DNA of 16,214 nucleotides. It comes from Clostridiales bacterium (GTDB lineage Bacteria > Bacillota > Clostridia > Saccharofermentanales > Saccharofermentanaceae). The notes below the pieces were generated by a model. The model did no database searches and was not told where the DNA came from. It saw only the letters and a program-made list of their open reading frames with translations. The position numbers and the translations under genes are program-made. Location of the stretch: positions 1 through 16,214 of the forward strand of contig JAGAFH010000082.1 of NCBI GenBank assembly GCA_017612755.1, given 5' to 3'. Positions 7,303 through 14,720 of this stretch are shown here, one piece after another (the stretch's first letter is position 1; each line of letters starts with the position of its first letter).

Positions 7303-10128
7303 ATGGGTTTATTCGACAAGACTTCTGACTGCGGTGTAGTCTTCAAGGACATCAATCTCAGGAGCAAAAGTGAGATCAAGAGAATAATGAAGGACGTCAA
7401 GAAGGTCCTGGATCTTCAGGATGAGTATGAGGCAAAGTCCCATGCTGAGCTTCTTGCCAAGACAGACGAACTTAAAAAGAGATACCAGGACGGAGAGTCC
7501 CTGGACAGCCTGCTACCTGAGGCATTTGCCACAGTAAGGGCAGCTTCCTGGCACGTTCTTAAGATGAGACCTTATCCTGTACAGGTTATCGGCGGAATCA
7601 TTCTTCATCAGGGCCGTATCGCCGAGATGAGAACAGGTGAAGGTAAGACGCTGGTAGCTACAATGCCTGTTTACCTCAATGCTCTTACCGGAAAAGGCGT
7701 TCACGTCGTAACAGTCAACGATTACCTGGCAAAGCGTGACTCCGAGTGGATGGGTAAAGTCTATAAGTACCTTGGCCTTACAGTCGGTCTTATAATCCAC
7801 GACATTCCCAACAAGCAGAGAAGGGACATGTATGCCTGCGATATCGTATACGGAACCAATAACGAGTTCGGTTTCGATTACTTGAGGGACAACATGGTCG
7901 TCAGAAAAGAGCAGCTTGTCCAGAGAGAACTTAACTACGCTATCGTGGACGAGGTGGACTCCATCCTTATCGATGAGGCAAGAACGCCCCTTATCATTTC
8001 CGGTAGGGGAACAGAGTCTTCCGATCTTTACGAGAAGGCAGACAGATTCGTCCGTACCCTTAAGCCTTTCACAGTCGTTGAGACAGATGACAAGGTGGAT
8101 ATGGATGAGATCGTCGGAGATGCAGACTACGTTATCGACGAGAAGGCCAGGACGTCAGTCCTTACTGCAAACGGTATCAAGAAGGCAGAGAAGTTCTTTA
8201 ATGTGGAGAATCTTTCAGATCCCGAAAACTTCTCACTTCAGCACTATGTAAACAATGCCCTTAAGGCCCACGGTAACTTCCACCTTGACCAGCAGTACGT
8301 TGTCATGGATGGAGAGGTTGTTATCGTTGATGACTTCACCGGACGTCTGATGCCCGGTAGAAGATACTCTGACGGACTTCACCAGTCCATCGAGGCAAAG
8401 GAAGGCGTTAAGATCGCCAACGAGAACAAGACTCTCGCCACCATCACATTCCAGAACTACTTCCGTATGTATAACAAGCTCTCCGGTATGACCGGTACGG
8501 CTTTCACAGAGGAGTCCGAGTTCAGATCCATCTATAACCTGGACGTTATCATGATCCCCACCAACAAGGTGATCATGAGAACCGATGAGCACGATGCAGT
8601 ATTCAAGACCCAGAAGGGTAAGTATGCCGCAGTCCTTAAGCAGGTAATCGAGGCTCACAAGGCAGGCCAGCCTGTTCTTGTCGGTACCGTTAACGTAGAT
8701 AAGTCCGAGTATCTGAGCAAGATCTTCACAAAGGCAGGCATCAAGCACAATGTATTGAACGCCAAGAACCACATGCGCGAGGCCGAGATCGTTGCCCAGG
8801 CAGGACGTAAGGGCGCAGTTACCATCGCTACCAACATGGCGGGCCGTGGTACCGATATCCTCCTCGGCGGTAACAGTGAGTTCCTTGCAAAGCAGGAAAT
8901 GAGAAAGATGGGCTTTGACGATGAGACTATCGAAGCATCCACAGCCCACTTTGAGACAGATGATGAGGACGTTCTCAGAAACAGAAAGACCTTTGAGGAT
9001 CTGGAGAAGAAGTTCGCTGAGCAGATCGCTCCCGAAGCAGCTGAGGTCAGGGAACTGGGCGGTCTTTTCATCGTAGGTACAGAGAGACACGAATCAAGAC
9101 GTATCGATAACCAGCTGAAAGGACGTGCAGGACGTCAGGGTGACCCCGGACGCACCAAGTTCTTCCTGGCTCTCGATGATGAGCTCCTCCGTATCTTCGG
9201 CGGTGACAAGGTCACATCCATGTACAACACTCTCGGTGTTGATGAGACAATGGAGATCCAGTCTGCTACTCTTACCAGGATCATCAATTCTTCCCAGAAA
9301 AAGCTTGAGGCAATGCACTTCGGTATGAGAAAGAGCGTCCTCGAATACGATGATGTCATGAACATCCAGAGGACGATCACATATGAGCAGAGACGTAAGG
9401 TCATCGACGGCGTAGATATGCACGAGACATACCTTAAGATGATCGACCGTGTTGCTGACAGACAGGTAAATGCTTTCGTAGTCGATGACGGAATCTCCCA
9501 GGCTGAGAGATATTCCCTCGGCATGAAGCTGGATGAGATCTTCGGCGAGCTTCCTATCGTTAAGAAGGTCAAGAATGACAAGGAAGAACTCCCTGATCCC
9601 GAAGAGATCGTTAAGATCCTTTCTTCTGAGGCAGTTGATGCCCTTAAGGTCAAGGAGGAAGAAGTCGGAACAGAGATCTTCAGGGAAGCTGAGAGAGCTA
9701 TCCTTCTTAATACAGTTGACAGCAAGTGGATGGATCATATCGATGCTATGGATCAGCTCCAGACATCCATCAAGATGAGATCCGTCGGCCAGCACGACCC
9801 TGTTGTCGAGTACAAGATGGAAGGTTCTGACATGTTTGACGAGATGAACGAGGCTATCCAGGATGACGCTGTAAGAGTCCTTATGAAGGGACGTTTCTCT
9901 GCAGAGAAGAAGGTAGAGACAAAGTCTGCTGTAGCTTCCATGTCAGAAGGTACAAAGGCTCCCGCACCTTCAGCCATCCCTACGGAAGCAAAGCAGGTCC
10001 AGGGTGCTGCCCAGACCAACCAGACACTTCAGCCCGTTAAGAGAGATTCTTCCAAGGTCGGAAGAAACGATCCCTGCCCCTGCGGATCAGGCAAGAAGTA
10101 CAAGAACTGCTGTGGTAAGAATCAATGA
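7303..10128 (+). CDS. secA: Preprotein translocase ATPase SecA
   Basis: SecA drives preproteins through the SecYEG channel by ATP hydrolysis at the cytoplasmic membrane face. The 941 residues are somewhat longer than E. coli (901) or B. subtilis (841) SecA. Visible motifs are Walker A GEGKT at 112-116, the DEVD box at 216-219 within DEVDSILIDEARTPL, GMTGTAFTEESEF, TNMAGRGTDILLGG (motif V) and GRAGRQGDPG (motif VI). The helical scaffold follows (LEYDDVMNIQR, then TVDSKWMDHIDAMDQL). A linker rich in K, A, P and Q leads to the C-terminal zinc finger CPCGSGKKYKNCC with Cys925, 927, 936 and 937, the SecB/ribosome-contacting element. AAAGGA at 7286-7291 lies 11 bases before the ATG. The stop overlaps the next start as ATGA. 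All key residues are present. Confidence 0.98.
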   Translation: MGLFDKTSDCGVVFKDINLRSKSEIKRIMKDVKKVLDLQDEYEAKSHAELLAKTDELKKRYQDGESLDSLLPEAFATVRAASWHVLKMRPYPVQVIGGIILHQGRIAEMRTGEGKTLVATMPVYLNALTGKGVHVVTVNDYLAKRDSEWMGKVYKYLGLTVGLIIHDIPNKQRRDMYACDIVYGTNNEFGFDYLRDNMVVRKEQLVQRELNYAIVDEVDSILIDEARTPLIISGRGTESSDLYEKADRFVRTLKPFTVVETDDKVDMDEIVGDADYVIDEKARTSVLTANGIKKAEKFFNVENLSDPENFSLQHYVNNALKAHGNFHLDQQYVVMDGEVVIVDDFTGRLMPGRRYSDGLHQSIEAKEGVKIANENKTLATITFQNYFRMYNKLSGMTGTAFTEESEFRSIYNLDVIMIPTNKVIMRTDEHDAVFKTQKGKYAAVLKQVIEAHKAGQPVLVGTVNVDKSEYLSKIFTKAGIKHNVLNAKNHMREAEIVAQAGRKGAVTIATNMAGRGTDILLGGNSEFLAKQEMRKMGFDDETIEASTAHFETDDEDVLRNRKTFEDLEKKFAEQIAPEAAEVRELGGLFIVGTERHESRRIDNQLKGRAGRQGDPGRTKFFLALDDELLRIFGGDKVTSMYNTLGVDETMEIQSATLTRIINSSQKKLEAMHFGMRKSVLEYDDVMNIQRTITYEQRRKVIDGVDMHETYLKMIDRVADRQVNAFVVDDGISQAERYSLGMKLDEIFGELPIVKKVKNDKEELPDPEEIVKILSSEAVDALKVKEEEVGTEIFREAERAILLNTVDSKWMDHIDAMDQLQTSIKMRSVGQHDPVVEYKMEGSDMFDEMNEAIQDDAVRVLMKGRFSAEKKVETKSAVASMSEGTKAPAPSAIPTEAKQVQGAAQTNQTLQPVKRDSSKVGRNDPCPCGSGKKYKNCCGKNQ

Positions 10129-10964
10129 TAAACGATAAAGAGATCTATCTGACTGACATAAGAAACGCATCAGCATACATTAAGTCAAGGATCCCGGAAG
10201 ACTTCAGTCCCGAGATCTGTATAGTCCTGGGTTCAGGTCTGGGACCTCTGGCATCTGATGTAACTGATGAGATCAGTATCCCTTATGCCGATATCCCCGG
10301 TTTCCCCAGATCTACCGTCCCGGGACATGAGGGAAGGCTTCTGGCCGGAAAGCTGGAGGGAAGAGACGTCTTCATGATGTCCGGAAGATTTCACTACTAC
10401 GAAGGTTTTGATACCTCCGTTGCCACTTTCTACGTAAGAGTCATGGCTCTTCTGGGAGTAAAGACCCTTATCCTTACAAATGCGGCAGGCGGCATCAAGG
10501 AAGGCTTTAAGCCCGGAAGCCTTATGGTAATAAAAGACCATATATCCTTCTTCTGCGAGTCTCCTTTAAGAGGTCCTAATCTTGATGATTTCGGACCCAG
10601 ATTCCCGGATCAGTCCCATGTATATGATGAAGGATATGTAACAAAGCTGGAGGAATGCGCAGAAGAGATCGGTATCGAACTCTTCCACGGAACATATGCT
10701 TTCTGCAGAGGCCCTCAGTATGAGACTCCTGCAGAGATCCAGGCCCTTAAGCTCCTGGGTGCCGGCGCTGTCGGTATGTCCACAGTTCCCGAGGCTATAG
10801 TAGCAGCTCACTGCGGCATGAAGATCGCAGCCATCTCCTGCGTTACCAATCTTGCGGCAGGCCTTTCGGACAAGCCTCTTAACCATCAGGAAGTAATGGA
10901 GAATGCAGCAAAAGTCTCAAGTTCCTGCTGTGCTCTCGTAAAGAGATTTATCACCAAGATCTGA
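10125..10964 (+). CDS. Purine nucleoside phosphorylase, trimeric 6-oxopurine type
   Basis: A cytoplasmic enzyme of purine salvage that splits inosine or guanosine (and deoxy forms) with phosphate into base and (deoxy)ribose 1-phosphate. The 279 residues fit the trimeric class (PunA/PNP of Firmicutes and mammals). Phosphate-site motifs are GSGLG at 36-40, VPGHEGRL with His68, and GRFHYYEG with Arg88 and His90. The base pocket has Glu200 in RGPQYETPAE and Asn242 in CVTNLAAG. The Glu plus Asn pair marks specificity for 6-oxopurines rather than methylthioadenosine, where Asp replaces Asn. VGMSTVPEAIVAAHCGM at 216-232 is the family signature. The ATG overlaps the secA stop by four bases and has no strong ribosome binding site of its own, so translation probably depends on secA. 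The symbol is left blank because punA, pnp and deoD are used inconsistently. Confidence 0.95.
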   Translation: MINDKEIYLTDIRNASAYIKSRIPEDFSPEICIVLGSGLGPLASDVTDEISIPYADIPGFPRSTVPGHEGRLLAGKLEGRDVFMMSGRFHYYEGFDTSVATFYVRVMALLGVKTLILTNAAGGIKEGFKPGSLMVIKDHISFFCESPLRGPNLDDFGPRFPDQSHVYDEGYVTKLEECAEEIGIELFHGTYAFCRGPQYETPAEIQALKLLGAGAVGMSTVPEAIVAAHCGMKIAAISCVTNLAAGLSDKPLNHQEVMENAAKVSSSCCALVKRFITKI

Positions 10965-10974
10965 GGAGAATACT

Positions 10975-12231
10975 ATGCTTTCTAAGGATTACGACATCAA
11001 AGATATCGCGCTTGCTCCCTCCGGAGAAAAGAAGATCGAATGGGCATACAGAAATATGCCAGTCCTGAGAGCCATCGAAAAGGAACTTATCGAAGAGCAG
11101 CCCTTCAAAGGCTTAAAGATCGCAGTATCAGTTCATGTGGAGGCTAAGACTGCCTGCCTTGCAAGAGCTCTTGCAAGAGGCGGCGCCGATGTTACACTTA
11201 CGGGATGTAATCCTCTGTCCACCCAGGATGATGTAGCTGCCGCTCTCGTTAAGGCCGGCATGCATGTCTATACGATCCACGGTGATAATGAAGAAGAATA
11301 TATTAACCACCTTAAGATGGCTCTGTCCATCGAACCCGATATCGTAATAGATGACGGCGGAGACTTCGCAATGCTCCTTCATTCGGATCTTAAGGATCTT
11401 ACGAAGAATATCATCGGCGGCTGTGAGGAGACGACTACAGGCGTTCACAGACTGGAGATATTGGAGAAGGACGATAAACTCCTTTATCCCGTAGTTGCAG
11501 TAAACGATGCCAGATGTAAGCATCTTTTTGACAACAGGTTCGGAACAGGCCAGTCCGTATGGACAGCTATCATGGCGACAACTAACCTTGTAGTTGCAGG
11601 AAAGACTGTAGTAGTAGCAGGTTTCGGCATGTGCGGGAGAGGCGTTGCCTTAAGGGCCAAGGGATTAGGTGCAAAGGTCATCGTGACCGAGATCGATCCC
11701 GTAAAAGCATGTGAGGCGATCATGGAAGGCTACCAGGTCATGACTATGGATGAAGCAGCTCCCTTGGGTGATCTTTTCGTTACAGTAACAGGATGTAAGG
11801 ATGTTATCGTAAAGCGTCATTTCGAAGCCATGAAGGACGGTGCCGTCTGCTGTAATGCCGGTCACTTCGACTGCGAGGTCAATATCAAGGAACTTGAGAA
11901 GATATCCAAAGACCCCAAGGAACTGAGAAACAACATCTTAGGTTATGAACTTTCAGACGGAAGGACCATCTGTATCCTTGCGGAGGGAAGACTCGTAAAC
12001 CTTGCTTCAGGTGACGGACATCCCGTCGAGATCATGGATATGAGCTTTGCTCTTCAGGCCCAGTCTGCCAGGTATATTGCCCGGTACGGAAAAGAGCTTC
12101 CCAGAAAGGTGATCCAGACTCCCGAAGAGATCGACAACAGGGTTGCGGAGATCCTTCTCGATACTAAGCATATAAGCATCGACAAGCTTACGGAGGAGCA
12201 GGAGAAATACATAAACTCCTGGGATTTCTGA
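10975..12231 (+). CDS. ahcY: S-adenosylhomocysteine hydrolase (adenosylhomocysteinase)
   Basis: This NAD-dependent cytoplasmic enzyme reversibly splits S-adenosylhomocysteine, the product of methylation reactions, into adenosine and homocysteine. The 418 residues are in the short range typical of archaeal and Thermotoga-type enzymes. Visible motifs are HVEAKTACLARAL (54-66), NPLSTQDD (79-86), IDDGGD (125-130), EETTTGVHRL (151-160), NDARCKHLFDNRFGTGQS (177-194) and the NAD-binding GFGMCGRG (216-223). GTGQS and the M-C-G-R version of the NAD loop both point to the Thermotoga/archaeal branch. The C-terminus ends INSWDF and lacks the Lys/Tyr tail (HYRY) of classical enzymes. GAGGAG overlaps the upstream stop codon (10963-10968), 6 bases from the ATG. 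No S-adenosylhomocysteine riboswitch precedes it. No terminator follows before the tRNA gene. Confidence 0.95.
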   Translation: MLSKDYDIKDIALAPSGEKKIEWAYRNMPVLRAIEKELIEEQPFKGLKIAVSVHVEAKTACLARALARGGADVTLTGCNPLSTQDDVAAALVKAGMHVYTIHGDNEEEYINHLKMALSIEPDIVIDDGGDFAMLLHSDLKDLTKNIIGGCEETTTGVHRLEILEKDDKLLYPVVAVNDARCKHLFDNRFGTGQSVWTAIMATTNLVVAGKTVVVAGFGMCGRGVALRAKGLGAKVIVTEIDPVKACEAIMEGYQVMTMDEAAPLGDLFVTVTGCKDVIVKRHFEAMKDGAVCCNAGHFDCEVNIKELEKISKDPKELRNNILGYELSDGRTICILAEGRLVNLASGDGHPVEIMDMSFALQAQSARYIARYGKELPRKVIQTPEEIDNRVAEILLDTKHISIDKLTEEQEKYINSWDF

Positions 12232-12260
12232 TTGACATAATGGCGTTAAATTAGTATATT
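12232..12260 (+). promoter_or_regulatory. Strong sigma-A promoter of tRNA-Thr
   Basis: A consensus TTGACA (12232-12237), a 17-bp spacer and TATATT (12255-12260), beginning on the base after the ahcY stop. The predicted start near 12267 leaves only about 6 bases before the mature tRNA. Confidence 0.85.
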
Positions 12261-12272
12261 TTATAGGCGCTT

Positions 12273-12347
12273 GCCAATGTGGCTCAGGGGTAGAGCAATT
12301 CACTCGTAATGAATAGGTCGTGGGTTCGATTCCCACCATTGGCTCCA
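12273..12347 (+). tRNA. tRNA-Thr (anticodon CGU)
   Basis: A 75-base cloverleaf with encoded CCA. The acceptor arms GCCAATG / CATTGGC pair perfectly, with discriminator U before CCA. The D-arm region is GTGGCTCAGGGGTAGAGCA with a short loop. The anticodon stem ATTCA / TGAAT encloses the loop CTCGTAA, giving anticodon CGT at 12305-12307, which reads threonine ACG codons. The T-arm GTGGG-TTCGATT-CCCAC is canonical. It has its own promoter and terminator, and may also be reached by transcription from the secA group. Confidence 0.96.
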
Positions 12348-12353
12348 CAATAT

Positions 12354-12392
12354 ACAGTCTTCTGCGACACAGCAGAAGGCTGTTTTATTTAT
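12354..12392 (+). terminator. Intrinsic terminator after tRNA-Thr
   Basis: A 12-bp stem ACAGTCTTCTGC / GCAGAAGGCTGT (one U-G pair) with the 6-base loop GACACA is followed by TTTTATTTATT. It begins 7 bases after the tRNA end. Confidence 0.9.
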
Positions 12393-12468
12393 TACAAAAA
12401 TCACAGAAAAGAGGGACTCTAAACCAGTAGTTTTATATATTTTGAATCGATAATAATATTGAGAATAT

Positions 12469-12498
12469 TTGATAAAATATATTTTGTATAAATATAAC
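12469..12498 (+). promoter_or_regulatory. Possible sigma-A promoter of the lipoprotein gene
   Basis: TTGATA at 12469-12474 and TATAAC at 12493-12498 are 18 bp apart in a very AT-rich stretch (12430-12500). The region offers other partial matches, so the exact element is uncertain, but a promoter is needed because a terminator lies just upstream. Confidence 0.4.
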
Positions 12499-12537
12499 CC
12501 TTTCAAAAATAAGGGATATAAAGAAAGGAAAAGAACT

Positions 12538-14493
12538 ATGAACAAGAAAGCAATTGGCAGTTTAGTTGCTGCATCCATGCTCCTCGGTTCACTTTCCGGT
12601 TGTTCTCTCCTTGGCGGAGGTAAAGACGCGGAAGCTATTTCCGAGGCAGCTGATTCATTTATCTCAAATGTAGTTGCAGGTAAGGCTGATAAGGCTGTAA
12701 AGTCAGTTCAGGACAGCGACGAGGCATTCCTTGAGGCAGGCGATTTCGGTGGTAACGAAGATATCGCAGAGGCACTTCTCGGATCTGCCGAGTACGAGAT
12801 CGACAGTGTAGAAGGTAAGGCTAAGGATGAGGAAGGCTCTGCTGACATCGTCTTCACATGGGCTGACCTTGACACTATCGTTGAAGATGGCATGACTAAG
12901 GACGAGCTTATCGAGGCTCTCAAGGATCCCGAAGAGACAACAGAAGAGTCTTTCACTCTCGAGCTCGTTTACGATGATGAGGAGTGGTTCGTAAGCTCCG
13001 ATTCTGCTGTAGACTTCATGGAGTTCCTTGCAGACCAGGTGGCTGATGTTGAGGTTGGCGGTCTTTCCGAGGAAGCAGCTCTTGCTGCAGTAGACGAGTT
13101 TGTCGGTTATCTCAATGCAGGTGATATGGATAGCGCTCTTGCAATGAGTGTTAACGATGACCTTGCATCTAACATCGAAGAAGACGGTGGTGATCCTGAG
13201 ATCATCATCCCTGCACTTGGTGAGGTTTACAAGGCTTACTTCACACAGGTTGACTATGAGTCTTCAGTTATCGATTCTTCCGAGGATTCTGTAACAGTAC
13301 AGCTTACAGGTACAGCTCCTTACTTCCTCGATGACTTAGACGCTGCAATATCTGATGTTGATACTCTTGCACCTCTTTATGCTCCTATCTTCGGCGCGTA
13401 TATCAATGGTGCTTCAGAGGATGATCTCGATCCTAATGATACATATTTAGCCTTCATCGATATTTTGTCTGATACTATCAATGGCGCTTCTTCAACAACA
13501 AATTACAACTGTACTGTTGTTGTAACTGCAGATGAGGATGGTAACCTTCTTGTTGATCCTGACGACGATTTCTTCAGCGTTGACTCTGCTTGGAGCTTCG
13601 AGGTTGACGATTCTATCGAGGATGAGCTCGTAATTGCCTGCCTTGATATCCTTCTTGCTGACGGAACTATCACCCAGAGTGACTATGATATGTATGCTGC
13701 CATGTATGGTGGATCTACAGTTGCTCCCGCAACAACAGAAGGCATCAGTGCAACATATACAGAAGGAACTAACTTCTGGACATTCTCCTACGATGTAAAG
13801 GCAGACTATCTTGAAGTAACTGTAAGAACATATTCCTACAACACAACAGGCGATATCTTTGAGTACGATATCCTTATCGACGGTCAGCCTTACTGCGAGA
13901 GAGCACAGTATGTTATCCCCGGAGTTTCTGACGATACCATCATCATGACACTTCCTTTCGAAAACGGAACTCTTGCTGAGGGCACATATGAGTTCATCCT
14001 GTACGATATCGGTGCAGGTAACACAGACGTTGTCTGCGATGCCATCATCACTTCCGGCGGAGTACAGGGCGCACCTTCAACTACAACATCTGTTTCCGGC
14101 GGAGACTATCCCGTAGAGACTAATGTTGCTACAGGTTCAGCCGGCACTGTTGATGGTGATTCCAGCACAGACTTCCTTCTCGGAGACTTCTATTCTTCAA
14201 GTTCCTTTAATTCCTACAATAGTTCCGGTACATATACCACATCAAACAGCGGAATCTATTTCCAGATCCTTACATGGGACTACCACAATGTAGGTGATAC
14301 ATTCTACTATGGTGTTTACTGCAACGGAGTTAATGTAGACGGTGGTACTTTCACCATTACTGATGAATACCAGGACGATGACGTATTCATCTCATACGAG
14401 CCTTCAGCGCTTGTAGCAGGTGACTACACGATCATCGTTTACCAGGCAAACTCCACAGCAGAGATGTGCCGTGCTTACGCAAAGGTCCAGTAA
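12538..14493 (+). CDS. Large acidic lipoprotein with two duplicated domain types
   Basis: A 651-residue protein of unknown function, anchored outside the cell by a lipobox (LSGC, lipid on Cys22) after the signal MNKKAIGSLVAASMLLG. The ATG at 12538 is chosen because AAAGGA lies 8 bases upstream and a signal peptide follows at once. An in-frame ATG at 12469 would add 23 residues that spoil the signal. Residues 31-165 and 178-365 look like two copies of an NTF2/DUF4878-like fold: SEAADSFISNVVAGKADKAV in one and AALAAVDEFVGYLNAGDMDSA in two parts in the other, each followed by beta-strand text. A linker at 366-392 (LLADGTITQSDYDMYAAMY) recalls a SHOCT motif. Residues 405-507 and 555-651 are two related beta-rich domains (GDIFEYDILIDGQPYCE versus GDTFYYGVYCNGVNVDG). 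Strongly Asp/Glu rich. It ends before a terminator, so it is a single-gene unit. Confidence 0.85.
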   Translation: MNKKAIGSLVAASMLLGSLSGCSLLGGGKDAEAISEAADSFISNVVAGKADKAVKSVQDSDEAFLEAGDFGGNEDIAEALLGSAEYEIDSVEGKAKDEEGSADIVFTWADLDTIVEDGMTKDELIEALKDPEETTEESFTLELVYDDEEWFVSSDSAVDFMEFLADQVADVEVGGLSEEAALAAVDEFVGYLNAGDMDSALAMSVNDDLASNIEEDGGDPEIIIPALGEVYKAYFTQVDYESSVIDSSEDSVTVQLTGTAPYFLDDLDAAISDVDTLAPLYAPIFGAYINGASEDDLDPNDTYLAFIDILSDTINGASSTTNYNCTVVVTADEDGNLLVDPDDDFFSVDSAWSFEVDDSIEDELVIACLDILLADGTITQSDYDMYAAMYGGSTVAPATTEGISATYTEGTNFWTFSYDVKADYLEVTVRTYSYNTTGDIFEYDILIDGQPYCERAQYVIPGVSDDTIIMTLPFENGTLAEGTYEFILYDIGAGNTDVVCDAIITSGGVQGAPSTTTSVSGGDYPVETNVATGSAGTVDGDSSTDFLLGDFYSSSSFNSYNSSGTYTTSNSGIYFQILTWDYHNVGDTFYYGVYCNGVNVDGGTFTITDEYQDDDVFISYEPSALVAGDYTIIVYQANSTAEMCRAYAKVQ

Positions 14494-14517
14494 CAGGAAC
14501 CACAACTGAGCAATAAG

Positions 14518-14546
14518 AAATGCCGTCCGTAAGGGCGGCATTTTTT
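14518..14546 (+). terminator. Intrinsic terminator of the lipoprotein gene
   Basis: AATGCCGTCC / GGGCGGCATT forms a 10-bp stem with one G-U pair and the loop GTAA, followed by a T run ending at 14546. It lies 24 bases after the stop codon. Confidence 0.9.
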
Positions 14547-14552
14547 GTAGAA

Positions 14553-14634
14553 GGGATGTGACATTTGGGGACGGTTCTCGACTGTCACGCGTAGTGTGAC
14601 ATCAAGATGAACTGTCCCCAACATGTAACGTCCC
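14553..14634. repeat. REP-like imperfect palindrome (about 82 bp)
   Basis: A long imperfect inverted repeat centred near 14593. The outer arms are GGGATGTGACAT / ATGTAACGTCCC, then TTGGGGACGGTTC / GAACTGTCCCCAA (13 bases, one G-U type mismatch), and an inner hairpin TGTCAC / GTGACA at 14583-14588 and 14596-14601. There is no U-tract and no coding sequence. Elements with GGGGACGGTTC arms of this kind are, from memory, dispersed repeats in many bacterial genomes and are linked to REP-associated Y1 transposases. No transposase and no second copy occur in this window. Confidence 0.6.
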
Positions 14635-14639
14635 AAACG

Positions 14640-14670
14640 ACACTTTCAACCTTTTGAATGATGAAAGTGT
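14640..14670. repeat. Inverted repeat ACACTTTCA/TGAAAGTGT upstream of the LRR gene
   Basis: Perfect 9-base arms at 14640-14648 and 14662-14670 with a 13-base spacer. The right arm ends 50 bases before the LRR start codon. It is separate from the palindrome at 14553-14634, with no U-tract. It could be an operator. An alternative small hairpin (TTCAA/TTGAA) overlaps the left arm. Confidence 0.45.
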
Positions 14671-14720
14671 GATCGGAAATGATAAAATATATTTATATTT
14701 AAGAAAGTGAGAGTGGACCC

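Noticed and set aside
8233..9090. Minus-strand frame of 285 residues within secA
   Set aside because: It lies wholly antisense to well-conserved SecA motifs; its length reflects the codon use of secA.
9094..9795. Minus-strand frames of 233 and 196 residues within secA
   Set aside because: They overlap each other and the conserved SecA coding frame. They show no independent ribosome binding site or recognisable protein.
12007..12348. Minus-strand frame of 113 residues starting MEPMVGIEPTTYSL
   Set aside because: It is the antisense of tRNA-Thr plus the end of ahcY. The GIEPTTYS text is a well-known false protein signature from tRNA complements.
12505..12520. Short hairpin CCCTT/AAGGG just before the lipoprotein ribosome binding site
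   Set aside because: Only a 5-bp stem in AT-rich DNA; likely chance.
12469..12537. Upstream ATG extending the lipoprotein by 23 residues
   Set aside because: The extension has many Lys and Tyr residues, reads through the ribosome binding site and would displace the lipoprotein signal peptide.
12300..12578. Minus-strand frame of 92 residues ending WWESNPRPIHYE
   Set aside because: The same artefact: its end reads the tRNA backwards, and the rest crosses the terminator and the lipoprotein promoter region.
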